From NCBI RefSeq assembly GCF_001592935.1, contig NZ_LRDB01000023.1, forward strand, positions 352,390-416,389: DNA of 64,000 nucleotides, written 5' to 3'. Position numbers and translations under genes: made by a program. Source of the stretch: Roseivirga echinicomitans. Lineage in GTDB: Bacteria > Bacteroidota > Bacteroidia > Cytophagales > Cyclobacteriaceae. Below, piece by piece: positions 10,041-16,789 of this stretch (the stretch's first letter is position 1; every line of letters starts with the position of its first letter). Below the pieces are notes generated by a model. The model did not search any database and was not told where the DNA came from. It saw only the letters and a list, made by a program, of their open reading frames with translations.

Positions 10041-10565
10041 ATGACACTAAAAGCAAAACACCTTTTCCTTCTCTTTATCCTCACTGTTTTCACTTCCTGC
10101 CAAACAGCCCATAAGGATGATGACAATGAGCACTCCACAGAAGAAGTTACTCGCTTCGAAAGAGAGGGATCGTCCATTCTAAAGGGAGTAAAAGTACCCG
10201 CAGGCAAAAGCATCTATTTTGCCAGTGGCATTGTGGCCAACCCAAAAGACGAAACCAAGCCCGAAGGCGACCGTGAGAGATTTGGAAATACCTATGAACA
10301 AAGCGTGAGCACTTTAAAGCGAATTGCGGATTATTTAAGCGAAGAAGGTTTGGGCTTAGAAGATGTTGTGGCCATGAAAGTGTATGTTGCTCCCGACCCA
10401 GAAAACGACAACAAACCCGATTTCGATGGCTGGTTTAAAGCCTACGCTGAGTTCTTCGCAACGGAAGAAAACCCCAATAAAGTAGCAAGATCAACCATTG
10501 GAGTATTTACCTTGGTCAACCCAAATATGTTTATCGAAATTGAGGTGAGGGCGGTTTATAAGTAA
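10041..10565 (+). CDS. RidA family protein with a lipoprotein signal
   Basis: A 174-residue protein made of a signal peptide with lipobox (LLFILTVFTSC, Cys at about residue 20), a short acidic linker, and a RidA/YjgF domain. RidA enzymes hydrolyse reactive enamine/imine intermediates. The two residues tied to activity in E. coli RidA are kept: the arginine in VARST and the glutamate in FIEIEVRA. The domain carries a short insertion around PDPENDNKPDF compared with the 127-residue cytosolic RidA encoded at 46625. Export to the envelope makes the classic cytosolic role unlikely; the real substrate is unknown. It is followed by an accessory segment with palindromic repeats. Confidence 0.88.
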   Translation: MTLKAKHLFLLFILTVFTSCQTAHKDDDNEHSTEEVTRFEREGSSILKGVKVPAGKSIYFASGIVANPKDETKPEGDRERFGNTYEQSVSTLKRIADYLSEEGLGLEDVVAMKVYVAPDPENDNKPDFDGWFKAYAEFFATEENPNKVARSTIGVFTLVNPNMFIEIEVRAVYK

Positions 10566-10647
10566 TGATATAGACTGTAATCGATTTAATACGCCAACCC
10601 GATTGTATCAAGAATAGGGCTTTATAAGAAGTTGGTTGCTTTTTATG

Positions 10648-10787
10648 TGGTGTACAACGGTATCAGCTATGAGTAGTTGCGTGGTTTAGTGCTTAACTTT
10701 GCAAGTATACACCGAACTGAAAATCCGTGAAGATTTTCAGAACTAGGCAAGAACAAGCAATTACTTAGAGCCATTTTTGTAGGCAGT
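10648..10787. repeat. 140-bp imperfect palindrome (attC-like)
   Basis: The element runs from GTGGTGTACAACGG to CCATTTTTGTAGGC. A central perfect 9-bp stem (CTGAAAATC at 10717-10725 with GATTTTCAG at 10732-10740) lies between longer arms; GCTATGAGTAGTTGC at 10666-10680 can pair with GCAATTACTTAGAGC at 10757-10771 with one mismatch and two G-U pairs. The whole element can fold into one long hairpin, as attC sites do. I recall very similar sequences being frequent in Bacteroidota genomes, but this needs a search. Confidence 0.65.
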
Positions 10788-10794
10788 ATTTTAA

Positions 10795-11616
10795 TTATCC
10801 GCCTAGTTTTCTTCTGTACTCCATAGATTTATTCCATGCTGTGATTAAAGATACATCTCCTAGTTTGAACCCTTCAATAAAGGCATTATATCGCTGCTCT
10901 GGTGTGCCATGGTGTTGAGGAGAATTAAATTGATAATCACCTCTTGAATAAAATGCACGGATGCCATCTTCTAAAATTCTAAATTTTTTTGCCTCGCTTT
11001 GGAAAACTCGAATATATTCAGCCATATGCCAGCCAGCTAAAAAATCGGCTTGTAATTCATTATTTCGACTATTCCTTGCCACTCCCATTTTAGCCTGTAA
11101 GATGTGTGCACATTCATGTGCTATAATGGCATCTATTGAATACGTTCCTCCTGCTTTGCCAGCATTTAAAAGTTGATATGGATCAAGACCTAGTTTTCTA
11201 CATTGTTCAAAAAAGTCTTGTCTCCATAATTGAAATTCAGCCTGAACTAATTTCCCCCCAATTCGAATAATCCCATCGTCAGATCCGTTAAAATATGCAA
11301 AAGCATTTGGTGAAATCCCGTCATTATAATAAGCTACATTTGGTGTTATTTCAAATCTAGCAATTGCATATTGCGCACCAATTGAGACAAATCGATCTAT
11401 CATATCAGCTTGATCTTGAGTTTCTGCCCATTTTCGAATAGTCGTAATTGGTGTTTGATTAATTGAACTCAAAAATTGCAAACTCATACATCCTTCATGA
11501 TTTCCCTCCCCTTGTGGAGATGTTCCTAGGTTCGTTGACATCTTCTGAGAGTAGCAATCATAGAATGAGGTAAATATTAAGAAGAATAGCGTCAATAGTT
11601 GTTTTTTATTTTTCAT
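10795..11616 (-). CDS. YpfJ-like neutral zinc metallopeptidase (HExxH)
   Basis: The 273-residue product starts with a signal peptide (KKQLLTLFFLIFTSFYDCYSQ). It has the zinc motif HECAH at residues 167-171 and NELQADFLAGWH at 186-197, whose glutamate (188) would be the third ligand; ELQADxxAGxW and the later HGTPEQRYNAFIEGFKLGD closely resemble the YpfJ/KPN_02809 family of putative neutral zinc metallopeptidases. The N-terminal half also has features of a mature-protein pocket rather than a prodomain. The start at 11616 was chosen because upstream codons belong to the palindromic element at 11643-11704. It is the distal gene of the candidate cassette pair. The substrate is unknown. Confidence 0.8.
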   Translation of the reverse strand: MKNKKQLLTLFFLIFTSFYDCYSQKMSTNLGTSPQGEGNHEGCMSLQFLSSINQTPITTIRKWAETQDQADMIDRFVSIGAQYAIARFEITPNVAYYNDGISPNAFAYFNGSDDGIIRIGGKLVQAEFQLWRQDFFEQCRKLGLDPYQLLNAGKAGGTYSIDAIIAHECAHILQAKMGVARNSRNNELQADFLAGWHMAEYIRVFQSEAKKFRILEDGIRAFYSRGDYQFNSPQHHGTPEQRYNAFIEGFKLGDVSLITAWNKSMEYRRKLGG

Positions 11617-11642
11617 GCCAAATTGTTTTTCGGGTATTGTAT

Positions 11643-11704
11643 TGCCTACAACGCTCAGTGTTTGGTGTCGTAGCATCCAGTAGGGCACTATACATTGTTA
11701 GGCA
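11643..11704. repeat. 62-bp attC-like palindrome between two protease genes
   Basis: The ends pair as TGCCTA (11643-11648) with TAGGCA (11699-11704), then CAA with TTG after a one-base bulge. The interior shows further partial pairing around AGTG/CACT and the GTAG/CTAC arms. The right end GTTAGGC (11697-11703) fits the integron core rule GTTRRRY exactly. It fills the entire gap between the two cassette genes. Confidence 0.6.
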
Positions 11705-11706
11705 CT

Positions 11707-12594
11707 TTATTCTTCTTGAAATTTAACTTTGTGCTTTGTTAAAAACTCCTTGATCACAGAGACATGAATACATTCTCCTAAATGAATAAAGGAATAATCA
11801 CTCACTTTTTTACTCTCCCCATTAGAAACAATTTTTTTATTCTCAATATCAAATCCTAAATGCAGGTTTTTTGTTCGGCTTTGCATTCCATAAATGACAC
11901 CATCAGAATTAAACAATGGGCCTCCGCTTTGCCCTCTTAATCCCGGAGTACTCAATTCTATTCCAGCGGTTCTACCTTTACCATCTCGTAAAAACCTTGT
12001 AATCATTCCTTCTATTGGAAATCTTGGAGAAGCAATTACGCCCTCTTTAGTCCACTCGATGTCATCAGCTTGATCATTAAATTTGAAATTCGTAAACTCA
12101 GGAAAAGGAAATCCAAGCCTACAAAGGAAAGCTCCTTGTTTTATATCAGAAGCGTCTTTCTTAAACTTCGGGTATTCATCACAGATTACGTTTGTGAAAT
12201 CATTAAATTTTAAAATTGCTAAATCATAGTCTGGATGAAGATGCCATGTAAATCCTGACATTTTATCTATACAATCCAAAAATGTATTTTTTAATTGAAT
12301 CGTTGTATTGTTATCAATTTTATATTTTAGAAGTAATCCCTTGAGAGCTCTTTTGAATTTTCCGTCTCTCGGTAATCTATCTCTTTCTTCCTTAAATAGG
12401 TTGTAGTTTTTGACAACATTTTCGGATTGAACCAATAGCTCTATTACATGTTTACATGTCAAAGCATAGCCTTCATCATTAATTAAAAATAATGTTGCAG
12501 CTCCAGGAATTATTGATTTGCCTGAATATGTCCTAGATATAGTGTGAATGGGTCGAGTAAACTTTGCTGCTGTTTCGATTGCTTCTATAAACAT
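11707..12594 (-). CDS. Trypsin-like serine protease, cytosolic
   Basis: A 295-residue protein with a complete chymotrypsin-fold (S1/DegP-like) triad: His49 in ALTCKHVIELL, Asp124 in PDYDLAILKF, and Ser223 in GLRGQSGGPLFN. No signal peptide or membrane helix is seen, unusual for this fold and reminiscent of trypsin-like domains used as effectors or sensors in bacterial conflict systems (an analogy only). There is no PDZ domain. It sits in the candidate cassette pair, 5' to the metallopeptidase gene, separated from it by a 62-bp palindrome. A GTTAGGCAC half-site lies just upstream of its start on its own strand. Sequence composition looks AT-richer than the adjoining M61 gene. Confidence 0.8.
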   Translation of the reverse strand: MFIEAIETAAKFTRPIHTISRTYSGKSIIPGAATLFLINDEGYALTCKHVIELLVQSENVVKNYNLFKEERDRLPRDGKFKRALKGLLLKYKIDNNTTIQLKNTFLDCIDKMSGFTWHLHPDYDLAILKFNDFTNVICDEYPKFKKDASDIKQGAFLCRLGFPFPEFTNFKFNDQADDIEWTKEGVIASPRFPIEGMITRFLRDGKGRTAGIELSTPGLRGQSGGPLFNSDGVIYGMQSRTKNLHLGFDIENKKIVSNGESKKVSDYSFIHLGECIHVSVIKEFLTKHKVKFQEE

Positions 12595-12841
12595 GACTTC
12601 TATTTTATTGTGCCTAACATTAACTATCAGTCACGTTTGTGACGTATAGCCATAAATATATTCATTTTTATGACTGAACTACCCAGTATATCATTTATAT
12701 CAGTCACTTCTAAGGAATAGCAGCTTGGGTTTTAGGTAACCTTCTACATTTTTCTTTTTATTTTGATTCCTTTGTATCAAGAATACAGCAATCTTTGGAA
12801 GAGAATATTCATACAACAACATCCATCTTTTAGTCGAAAAC
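12595..12841. other. AT-rich gap with a cassette half-site
   Basis: This 247-base gap contains GTGCCTAACATT (12610-12621), matching the outer core of the 11643-11704 palindrome in inverted position, and a short inverted pair TCACGTTTGTGA (12631-12642). A matching partner arm for a full hairpin was not found, so the element may be decayed. No gene is supported here. Confidence 0.45.
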
Positions 12842-14644
12842 ATGAAACTAAGAAACCTAACCATAGCCTTACTGAGCTTCTTGGCCATCAGCCTACAAGC
12901 CCAAACCTACAACGAATACGAACTTTCGTTTGACAATGCAGTGCACCACGAGGCCAATATTAAAATCAAGTTCAGCAACTTAGAAAACAAAGTATTGGAA
13001 GTGCGCATGAGCCGTAGTTCACCTGGCCGCTATGCCGTGCATGAGTTTGCCAAAAACGTGTACAACGTTAAGGCCACGGACAGTAACGGAAAGGCCCTAC
13101 CTATTACCAGAGAAAACCCTTATCAGTGGAATGTGGCTGGACATAACGGGACAGTCAACTTTGAATATACGCTTTATGCCAACCGTGCTGGAGGCACTTA
13201 TTCTGGCATTGATGAAAGTCACGCCCACCTCAACATGCCCGCTACTTTGGCTTGGGCCAGAGGTTTAGACCAACGCCCGGTAAAAGTAAAGTTCAATGTG
13301 AGGGAAGACAGGAACTGGAAAGTAGCTACTCAGCTTAAAGATTTGGGCAATAATACATTCTACGCGCCCAACACCTATTACTTAATGGACAGCCCAACCG
13401 AAATTGCCGATTTGTATTTCAGAGAAAGAAATGTTGATGGACAAACCATTCGTTTGGCTTTGCATAAAGACGGCACAACCGATGCAGAAGTGGATGCTTA
13501 TTTTGAAGAAACTATGGGCATTGTAATGCAGCAAAAAGCAGTTTTTGGCGAATTGGCTACTTACGACTTCGGCCAATATACTTTCCTTTCTTGCTATATG
13601 CCCAACGCCAGTGGCGATGGTATGGAGCACAGAAATTCAACTTATGTGGTGAGCGGATTAGCGGTCGAAAGACCATTGGCCTCCACCTCGATGGGCACCA
13701 TGTCGCATGAGTTTTTCCATAACTGGAATGTGGAAAGAATCAGACCTAGATCACTTGAGCCCTTCAGTTTTGAAGACGCTAATATGTCGGGTGAATTGTG
13801 GTTTGCAGAAGGATTTACGAGTTACTATACTGGACTAATGCAGGCACGTTCTGGCAGTATTTCTACTGATCAATATGTAAATGGATTGGGCGGAAGTGTA
13901 GGTTATGTGATCAATGCCCCAGGTAGAAGTTTCCACAATCCAATTGAAATGAGTTACCAAGCGCCATTTGTTGATGCGGCCACATCGATTGACCCCACCA
14001 ACTTGAGCAACATTTTCATTTCCTATTATACCTATGGTTCGGTATTGGGCTTGGCGCTTGATATGTCGCTAAGGACAATGGACAATGGTAAAAACCTAGA
14101 TGACTACATGAAGTACGTTTGGGAGAAACACGGCAAAACGGAAATTCCTTATACCGTTCGTGACCTACAGGCCCGAATGGCCGAGTATGCGGGAGAAAGC
14201 TTTGCCAATGAGTTTTTCGGAAAATATATTTTGGACAGTCAAATGCCAGATTACGCCAATTTGTTCAAGAAAATGGGTGTGACTTACACCAACAGAGCTG
14301 AAGGCCGTGCAAGTATGGGTGACAACATTCGTAAGCAAAGAGAAGGCTGGCAACTGACAGGCAACGCCACGGTGGGTTCGCCAATTTATAAGGCTGGTAT
14401 CGAATCAGAGGATGTGATTTTGAGCCTCGCGGGCACCGTATTGACAGATGATTCAAACATCAACGAAATTATAGCGGCACACAAACCTGGCGACAGCATT
14501 GAGATTAAGTACCGCAAAATTTGGGGTGAAGAAAAGACTTCAAAACTTACTTTAGAAGAAGCTCAAGCTTGGTCTACGGGAATGGACGCCAATGCGGATG
14601 CCAAGGCAAAAGCCCGAAGAGAGGCATGGTTGAGGAAGAGGTAG
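12842..14644 (+). CDS. M61 family metallopeptidase with PDZ domain
   Basis: The 600-residue protein has a signal peptide (LTIALLSFLAISLQAQ), an N-terminal beta-sandwich region, and the M61 glycyl-aminopeptidase core. The zinc motif is HEFFHNWNVERIRP at about residues 289-302, and the third ligand is in GELWFAEGFTSYYTGL near residue 323. A PDZ domain occupies about 490-575 (VGSPIYKAGIESEDVILSLAG), followed by a short basic tail. The order is the usual one for bacterial M61 enzymes. Location should be periplasmic. The gene begins right after the accessory segment and has typical codon use, suggesting it belongs to the core chromosome. Physiological substrates are not known. Confidence 0.93.
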   Translation: MKLRNLTIALLSFLAISLQAQTYNEYELSFDNAVHHEANIKIKFSNLENKVLEVRMSRSSPGRYAVHEFAKNVYNVKATDSNGKALPITRENPYQWNVAGHNGTVNFEYTLYANRAGGTYSGIDESHAHLNMPATLAWARGLDQRPVKVKFNVREDRNWKVATQLKDLGNNTFYAPNTYYLMDSPTEIADLYFRERNVDGQTIRLALHKDGTTDAEVDAYFEETMGIVMQQKAVFGELATYDFGQYTFLSCYMPNASGDGMEHRNSTYVVSGLAVERPLASTSMGTMSHEFFHNWNVERIRPRSLEPFSFEDANMSGELWFAEGFTSYYTGLMQARSGSISTDQYVNGLGGSVGYVINAPGRSFHNPIEMSYQAPFVDAATSIDPTNLSNIFISYYTYGSVLGLALDMSLRTMDNGKNLDDYMKYVWEKHGKTEIPYTVRDLQARMAEYAGESFANEFFGKYILDSQMPDYANLFKKMGVTYTNRAEGRASMGDNIRKQREGWQLTGNATVGSPIYKAGIESEDVILSLAGTVLTDDSNINEIIAAHKPGDSIEIKYRKIWGEEKTSKLTLEEAQAWSTGMDANADAKAKARREAWLRKR

Positions 14645-14718
14645 TTATTGGTTATTAGTTAAGAGGAATGAGTTAGGAGGGTTTAGTAAATCAGAATTCT
14701 CTATTCAGGATCGGTTTC

Positions 14719-14885
14719 TAGATCCTTCGTGCCTCAGGATGAAAAGCATTGTGCACAGAACAGTAACGGAGGTTATTTCTTGAAAAAAAACTCCGTTGCT
14801 AGTGGCAAAATAACTCAGACTAGACCTCAAAAAACCGAGTGAAACTTAACAGCCTGTTTTCCTTTCCTGAGGCACGAAGGATCTA
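14719..14885. repeat. Perfect 21-bp inverted repeat pair
   Basis: The arm at 14719-14739 (begins TAGATCCTTCG, ends CCTCAGGA) is repeated in exact reverse complement at 14865-14885, 125 bases apart. Between them AACGGAG (14764-14770) can pair with CTCCGTT, giving a nested hairpin. The pair fills the gap between the M61 gene and the pentapeptide gene. It resembles a dispersed intergenic repeat or a small non-autonomous element; no transposase is present. Confidence 0.7.
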
Positions 14886-14928
14886 AAGTCTCACTTTTCT
14901 GGAAGAGGGATCTATTACAAATATTCAA

Positions 14929-15495
14929 ATGAAAGAACACAGCGAAATCACATTTAAGAACGAAGACTTTAAAGGCCATTTGTTTGACGGTGAGTTTTAT
15001 GATGAATGCCACTTTGTTAACTGTGATTTAACTGGTGCAGATTTTAGAAGTAGTTCTTTTGATGGTTGCACTTTCGAAAGTTGCAATCTCGCGGCTATCA
15101 AAGTAGTCAGTGCCAAATGGGATGACATTAGTTTCAAGGGCTGTAAGCTTAGCGGGATTGATTTCGAACCCATCAGTAAAATGCTGCTGTCTTTCTCTTT
15201 CGAGAATTGCCAAATCAGTTATTGCTATTTCAAAGCATTAAAAATTCCTTCTACCCGTTTCTTAAACAGTGAAATCAAGGAATGCGATTTTATAGATACG
15301 GATTTATCTGCCGCCACCTTTAAAGGCTCAAGCTTGGTGGGGAGCACTTTCGTGAACTGCAATTTATCCAAGACCGATTTTCGAGAAGCCCATGGTTACC
15401 AATTCAACCCCAATAACAATCGTCTAAAAAAGGCAAAGTTTTCCAACCCCGAGGTGCTCGCATTATTGGATGGGTATGATATTGTGATTGAATGA
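14929..15495 (+). CDS. Pentapeptide-repeat protein
   Basis: The 188-residue protein consists of tandem A(D/N)LxX-type pentapeptides, for example CDLTGADFRSSSFDGCTFESCNLAA and CNLSKTDF, predicted to form a right-handed quadrilateral beta-helix. The C-terminal segment after the repeats (about residues 150-188) ends in GYDIVIE. Qnr and MfpA proteins of this type mimic DNA and protect gyrase, but this one is shorter than Qnr (about 218) and similarity to Qnr over other pentapeptide proteins cannot be judged by eye. No signal peptide, so cytosolic. It stands alone between a repeat-bearing gap and the convergent fic gene. Confidence 0.85.
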   Translation: MKEHSEITFKNEDFKGHLFDGEFYDECHFVNCDLTGADFRSSSFDGCTFESCNLAAIKVVSAKWDDISFKGCKLSGIDFEPISKMLLSFSFENCQISYCYFKALKIPSTRFLNSEIKECDFIDTDLSAATFKGSSLVGSTFVNCNLSKTDFREAHGYQFNPNNNRLKKAKFSNPEVLALLDGYDIVIE

Positions 15496-15530
15496 TAAGC
15501 TCATTCGGGAGTTTAACTTAAAGACTGGCT

Positions 15531-16634
15531 TTAGAAATTGAGTAAATAACTTGTACTTCTCCCCCCTCCTTCTGTCTTAACCAACACCTCTTTTTTCAAT
15601 AAATCATTAATATCTCTTCCAGCAGTATCTTGCGAGCATTTGCACATTTTCGCCCATTTGGATGAAGTTAATTTACCTATAAAGCCATCAAAAAGTTTAT
15701 TGACCATTAGCGCCTGTCGGTCATTGAAAGGTGTGCTTGCATGACGCTCCCAAAATTTAGCTTTCTGAACTGTGGAGCTTAAGGTTTCGGATGTTGCTTC
15801 TAGAGCATTCTCAAGGCAAGTCAAGAACCAAAGTAACCATTCGGTGATGTCTAAATTACTCTTCTGAGTTTCTTCTAAAACTTTATAATACGCCTTCCTT
15901 TGGTTTCTTATCTCAGAAGACATACTATAAAAGCGTTGATTACTTCCATCTGCCCTAGCCAATAGCATATCCGTAATTGCCCTAGCAATGCGTCCATTTC
16001 CATCGTCAAAAGGGTGAATGGTTACAAACCAAAGGTGGGCTATTGCAGCCTTAAGCACTGAATCCAAATCATGAACATTATTTATCCATTGCAATAAAGA
16101 ATTCATTTCTACCTCTAAAAGATCGGAAGCAGGGGCTTCAAAATGCACCTTTTCCCTCCCTAATGGCCCAGACACCACTTGCATTGGATCATCAGGCGCA
16201 TTATCTCTCCATTGGCCAACTACTATTGAAAATAGACCAGACTTACCCGTTGGAAAAAGAGAAGCATGCCACTCAAAAAGTCTTTGTGAAGTCAACGCTT
16301 TGTCTCGATTCTGTGTAGCATCAAGCATCATTTCCACCACTCCATCCACATTTCGGTCTGAAGGTATAAGGCCTGCTATATCCAACCCCAGCCTTCTGGC
16401 GATGGATGATCTCACCTGATCCTTATCAAGAAACTCACCTTCTATTTCACTCGACTTTGTTACATCTGAAATTAGTGTATTGAGGTTGGCTTCAGACTTT
16501 AGACTAAAGCCTAGACCTTCCATTTTACCCAAAAGAAATCCTTGCCTGTTCCTTACCTGAACAAGGCTTTCTAACACCATAACTTTATCCCATGTAAAGT
16601 TCGGCCAAGCTTTAAGCTGATGGATATATTGCAT
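15531..16634 (-). CDS. Fic family AMP-transferase with DUF4172 and C-terminal winged helix
   Basis: The 367-residue protein has three parts: an N-terminal DUF4172-like region (1-85), the Fic core with HPFDDGNGRIAR at 207-218 (complete active motif, His207), and a C-terminal winged-helix-like segment (about 325-367, SQDTAGRDINDLLKKEVL). The inhibitory motif [ST]xxxE[GN] is present as SSEIEG at 61-66, placing it among Fic proteins with an N-terminal inhibitory helix inside the same chain. Fic enzymes transfer AMP, or another nucleotide moiety, to target proteins. The wing domain and the repeated motif upstream (16633-16732) suggest autoregulation. The target is unknown. Confidence 0.93.
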   Translation of the reverse strand: MQYIHQLKAWPNFTWDKVMVLESLVQVRNRQGFLLGKMEGLGFSLKSEANLNTLISDVTKSSEIEGEFLDKDQVRSSIARRLGLDIAGLIPSDRNVDGVVEMMLDATQNRDKALTSQRLFEWHASLFPTGKSGLFSIVVGQWRDNAPDDPMQVVSGPLGREKVHFEAPASDLLEVEMNSLLQWINNVHDLDSVLKAAIAHLWFVTIHPFDDGNGRIARAITDMLLARADGSNQRFYSMSSEIRNQRKAYYKVLEETQKSNLDITEWLLWFLTCLENALEATSETLSSTVQKAKFWERHASTPFNDRQALMVNKLFDGFIGKLTSSKWAKMCKCSQDTAGRDINDLLKKEVLVKTEGGGRSTSYLLNF

Positions 16635-16732
16635 ATTCTCCGCAAATTATGCGGTAAATATAAACATTATTCTCCGCATCAAGAAATTATTCTCCTCAAA
16701 TAATGCAGAGAATAGACTGATTAATCTCCGCA
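16633..16732 (-). promoter_or_regulatory. Cluster of four operator-like repeats upstream of fic
   Basis: Four copies of a motif reading ATTATTCTCCGCA on the plus strand occur at 16633-16644, 16666-16678, 16686-16698 (CCTCA variant) and 16720-16732. Their TCTCC cores are spaced 34, 20 and 34 bases, a symmetric layout. Inverted partners are also present: CCGCA/TGCGG around 16641-16654 and ATTCTC/GAGAAT around 16689-16713. They span the presumed fic promoter and are likely binding sites for the protein's own winged helix or another regulator. Confidence 0.6.
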
Positions 16733-16740
16733 TGAAACGA

Positions 16741-16764
16741 AAAAAGGCTCCGAAGAGCCTTTTT
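16741..16764. terminator. Intrinsic terminator between the MoxR/VWA operon and fic
   Basis: AAAAAGGCTC (16741-16750), loop CGAA, GAGCCTTTTT (16755-16764): a perfect 10-bp stem with A- and T-tracts on either side. It ends the minus-strand transcript of the ATPase gene and insulates fic from it. Confidence 0.9.
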
Positions 16765-16789
16765 AATTAGTTTAATTTTTTAATAAAGC

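Larger units (their letters stand above)
10648..12621 (-). mobile_element. Candidate mobile gene-cassette pair with attC-like palindromes
   Basis: Two minus-strand genes (10795-11616 and 11707-12594) are bounded by palindromic elements whose outer ends share TGCCTA/TAGGCA cores: 10648-10787, 11643-11704, and a half-site at 12611-12621. Read on the minus strand the order is GTTAGGCAC, gene, GTGCCTAAC...GTTGTAGGCA, gene, ACTGCCTACA...CGTTGTACAC, which mirrors integron cassettes (gene followed by attC). The genes look AT-richer than their neighbours. No integrase is in the window, and two of the ends do not fit the strict GTTRRRY/RYYYAAC core rule, so the integron assignment is an inference. Confidence 0.42.

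Noticed and set aside
10648..10787. CRISPR repeat or tRNA-like element
   Set aside because: A single imperfect palindrome with no regular direct repeats and no cloverleaf.
11617..11688. Upstream extension of the metallopeptidase gene
   Set aside because: These codons are encoded by the palindromic element and precede a clean signal peptide.
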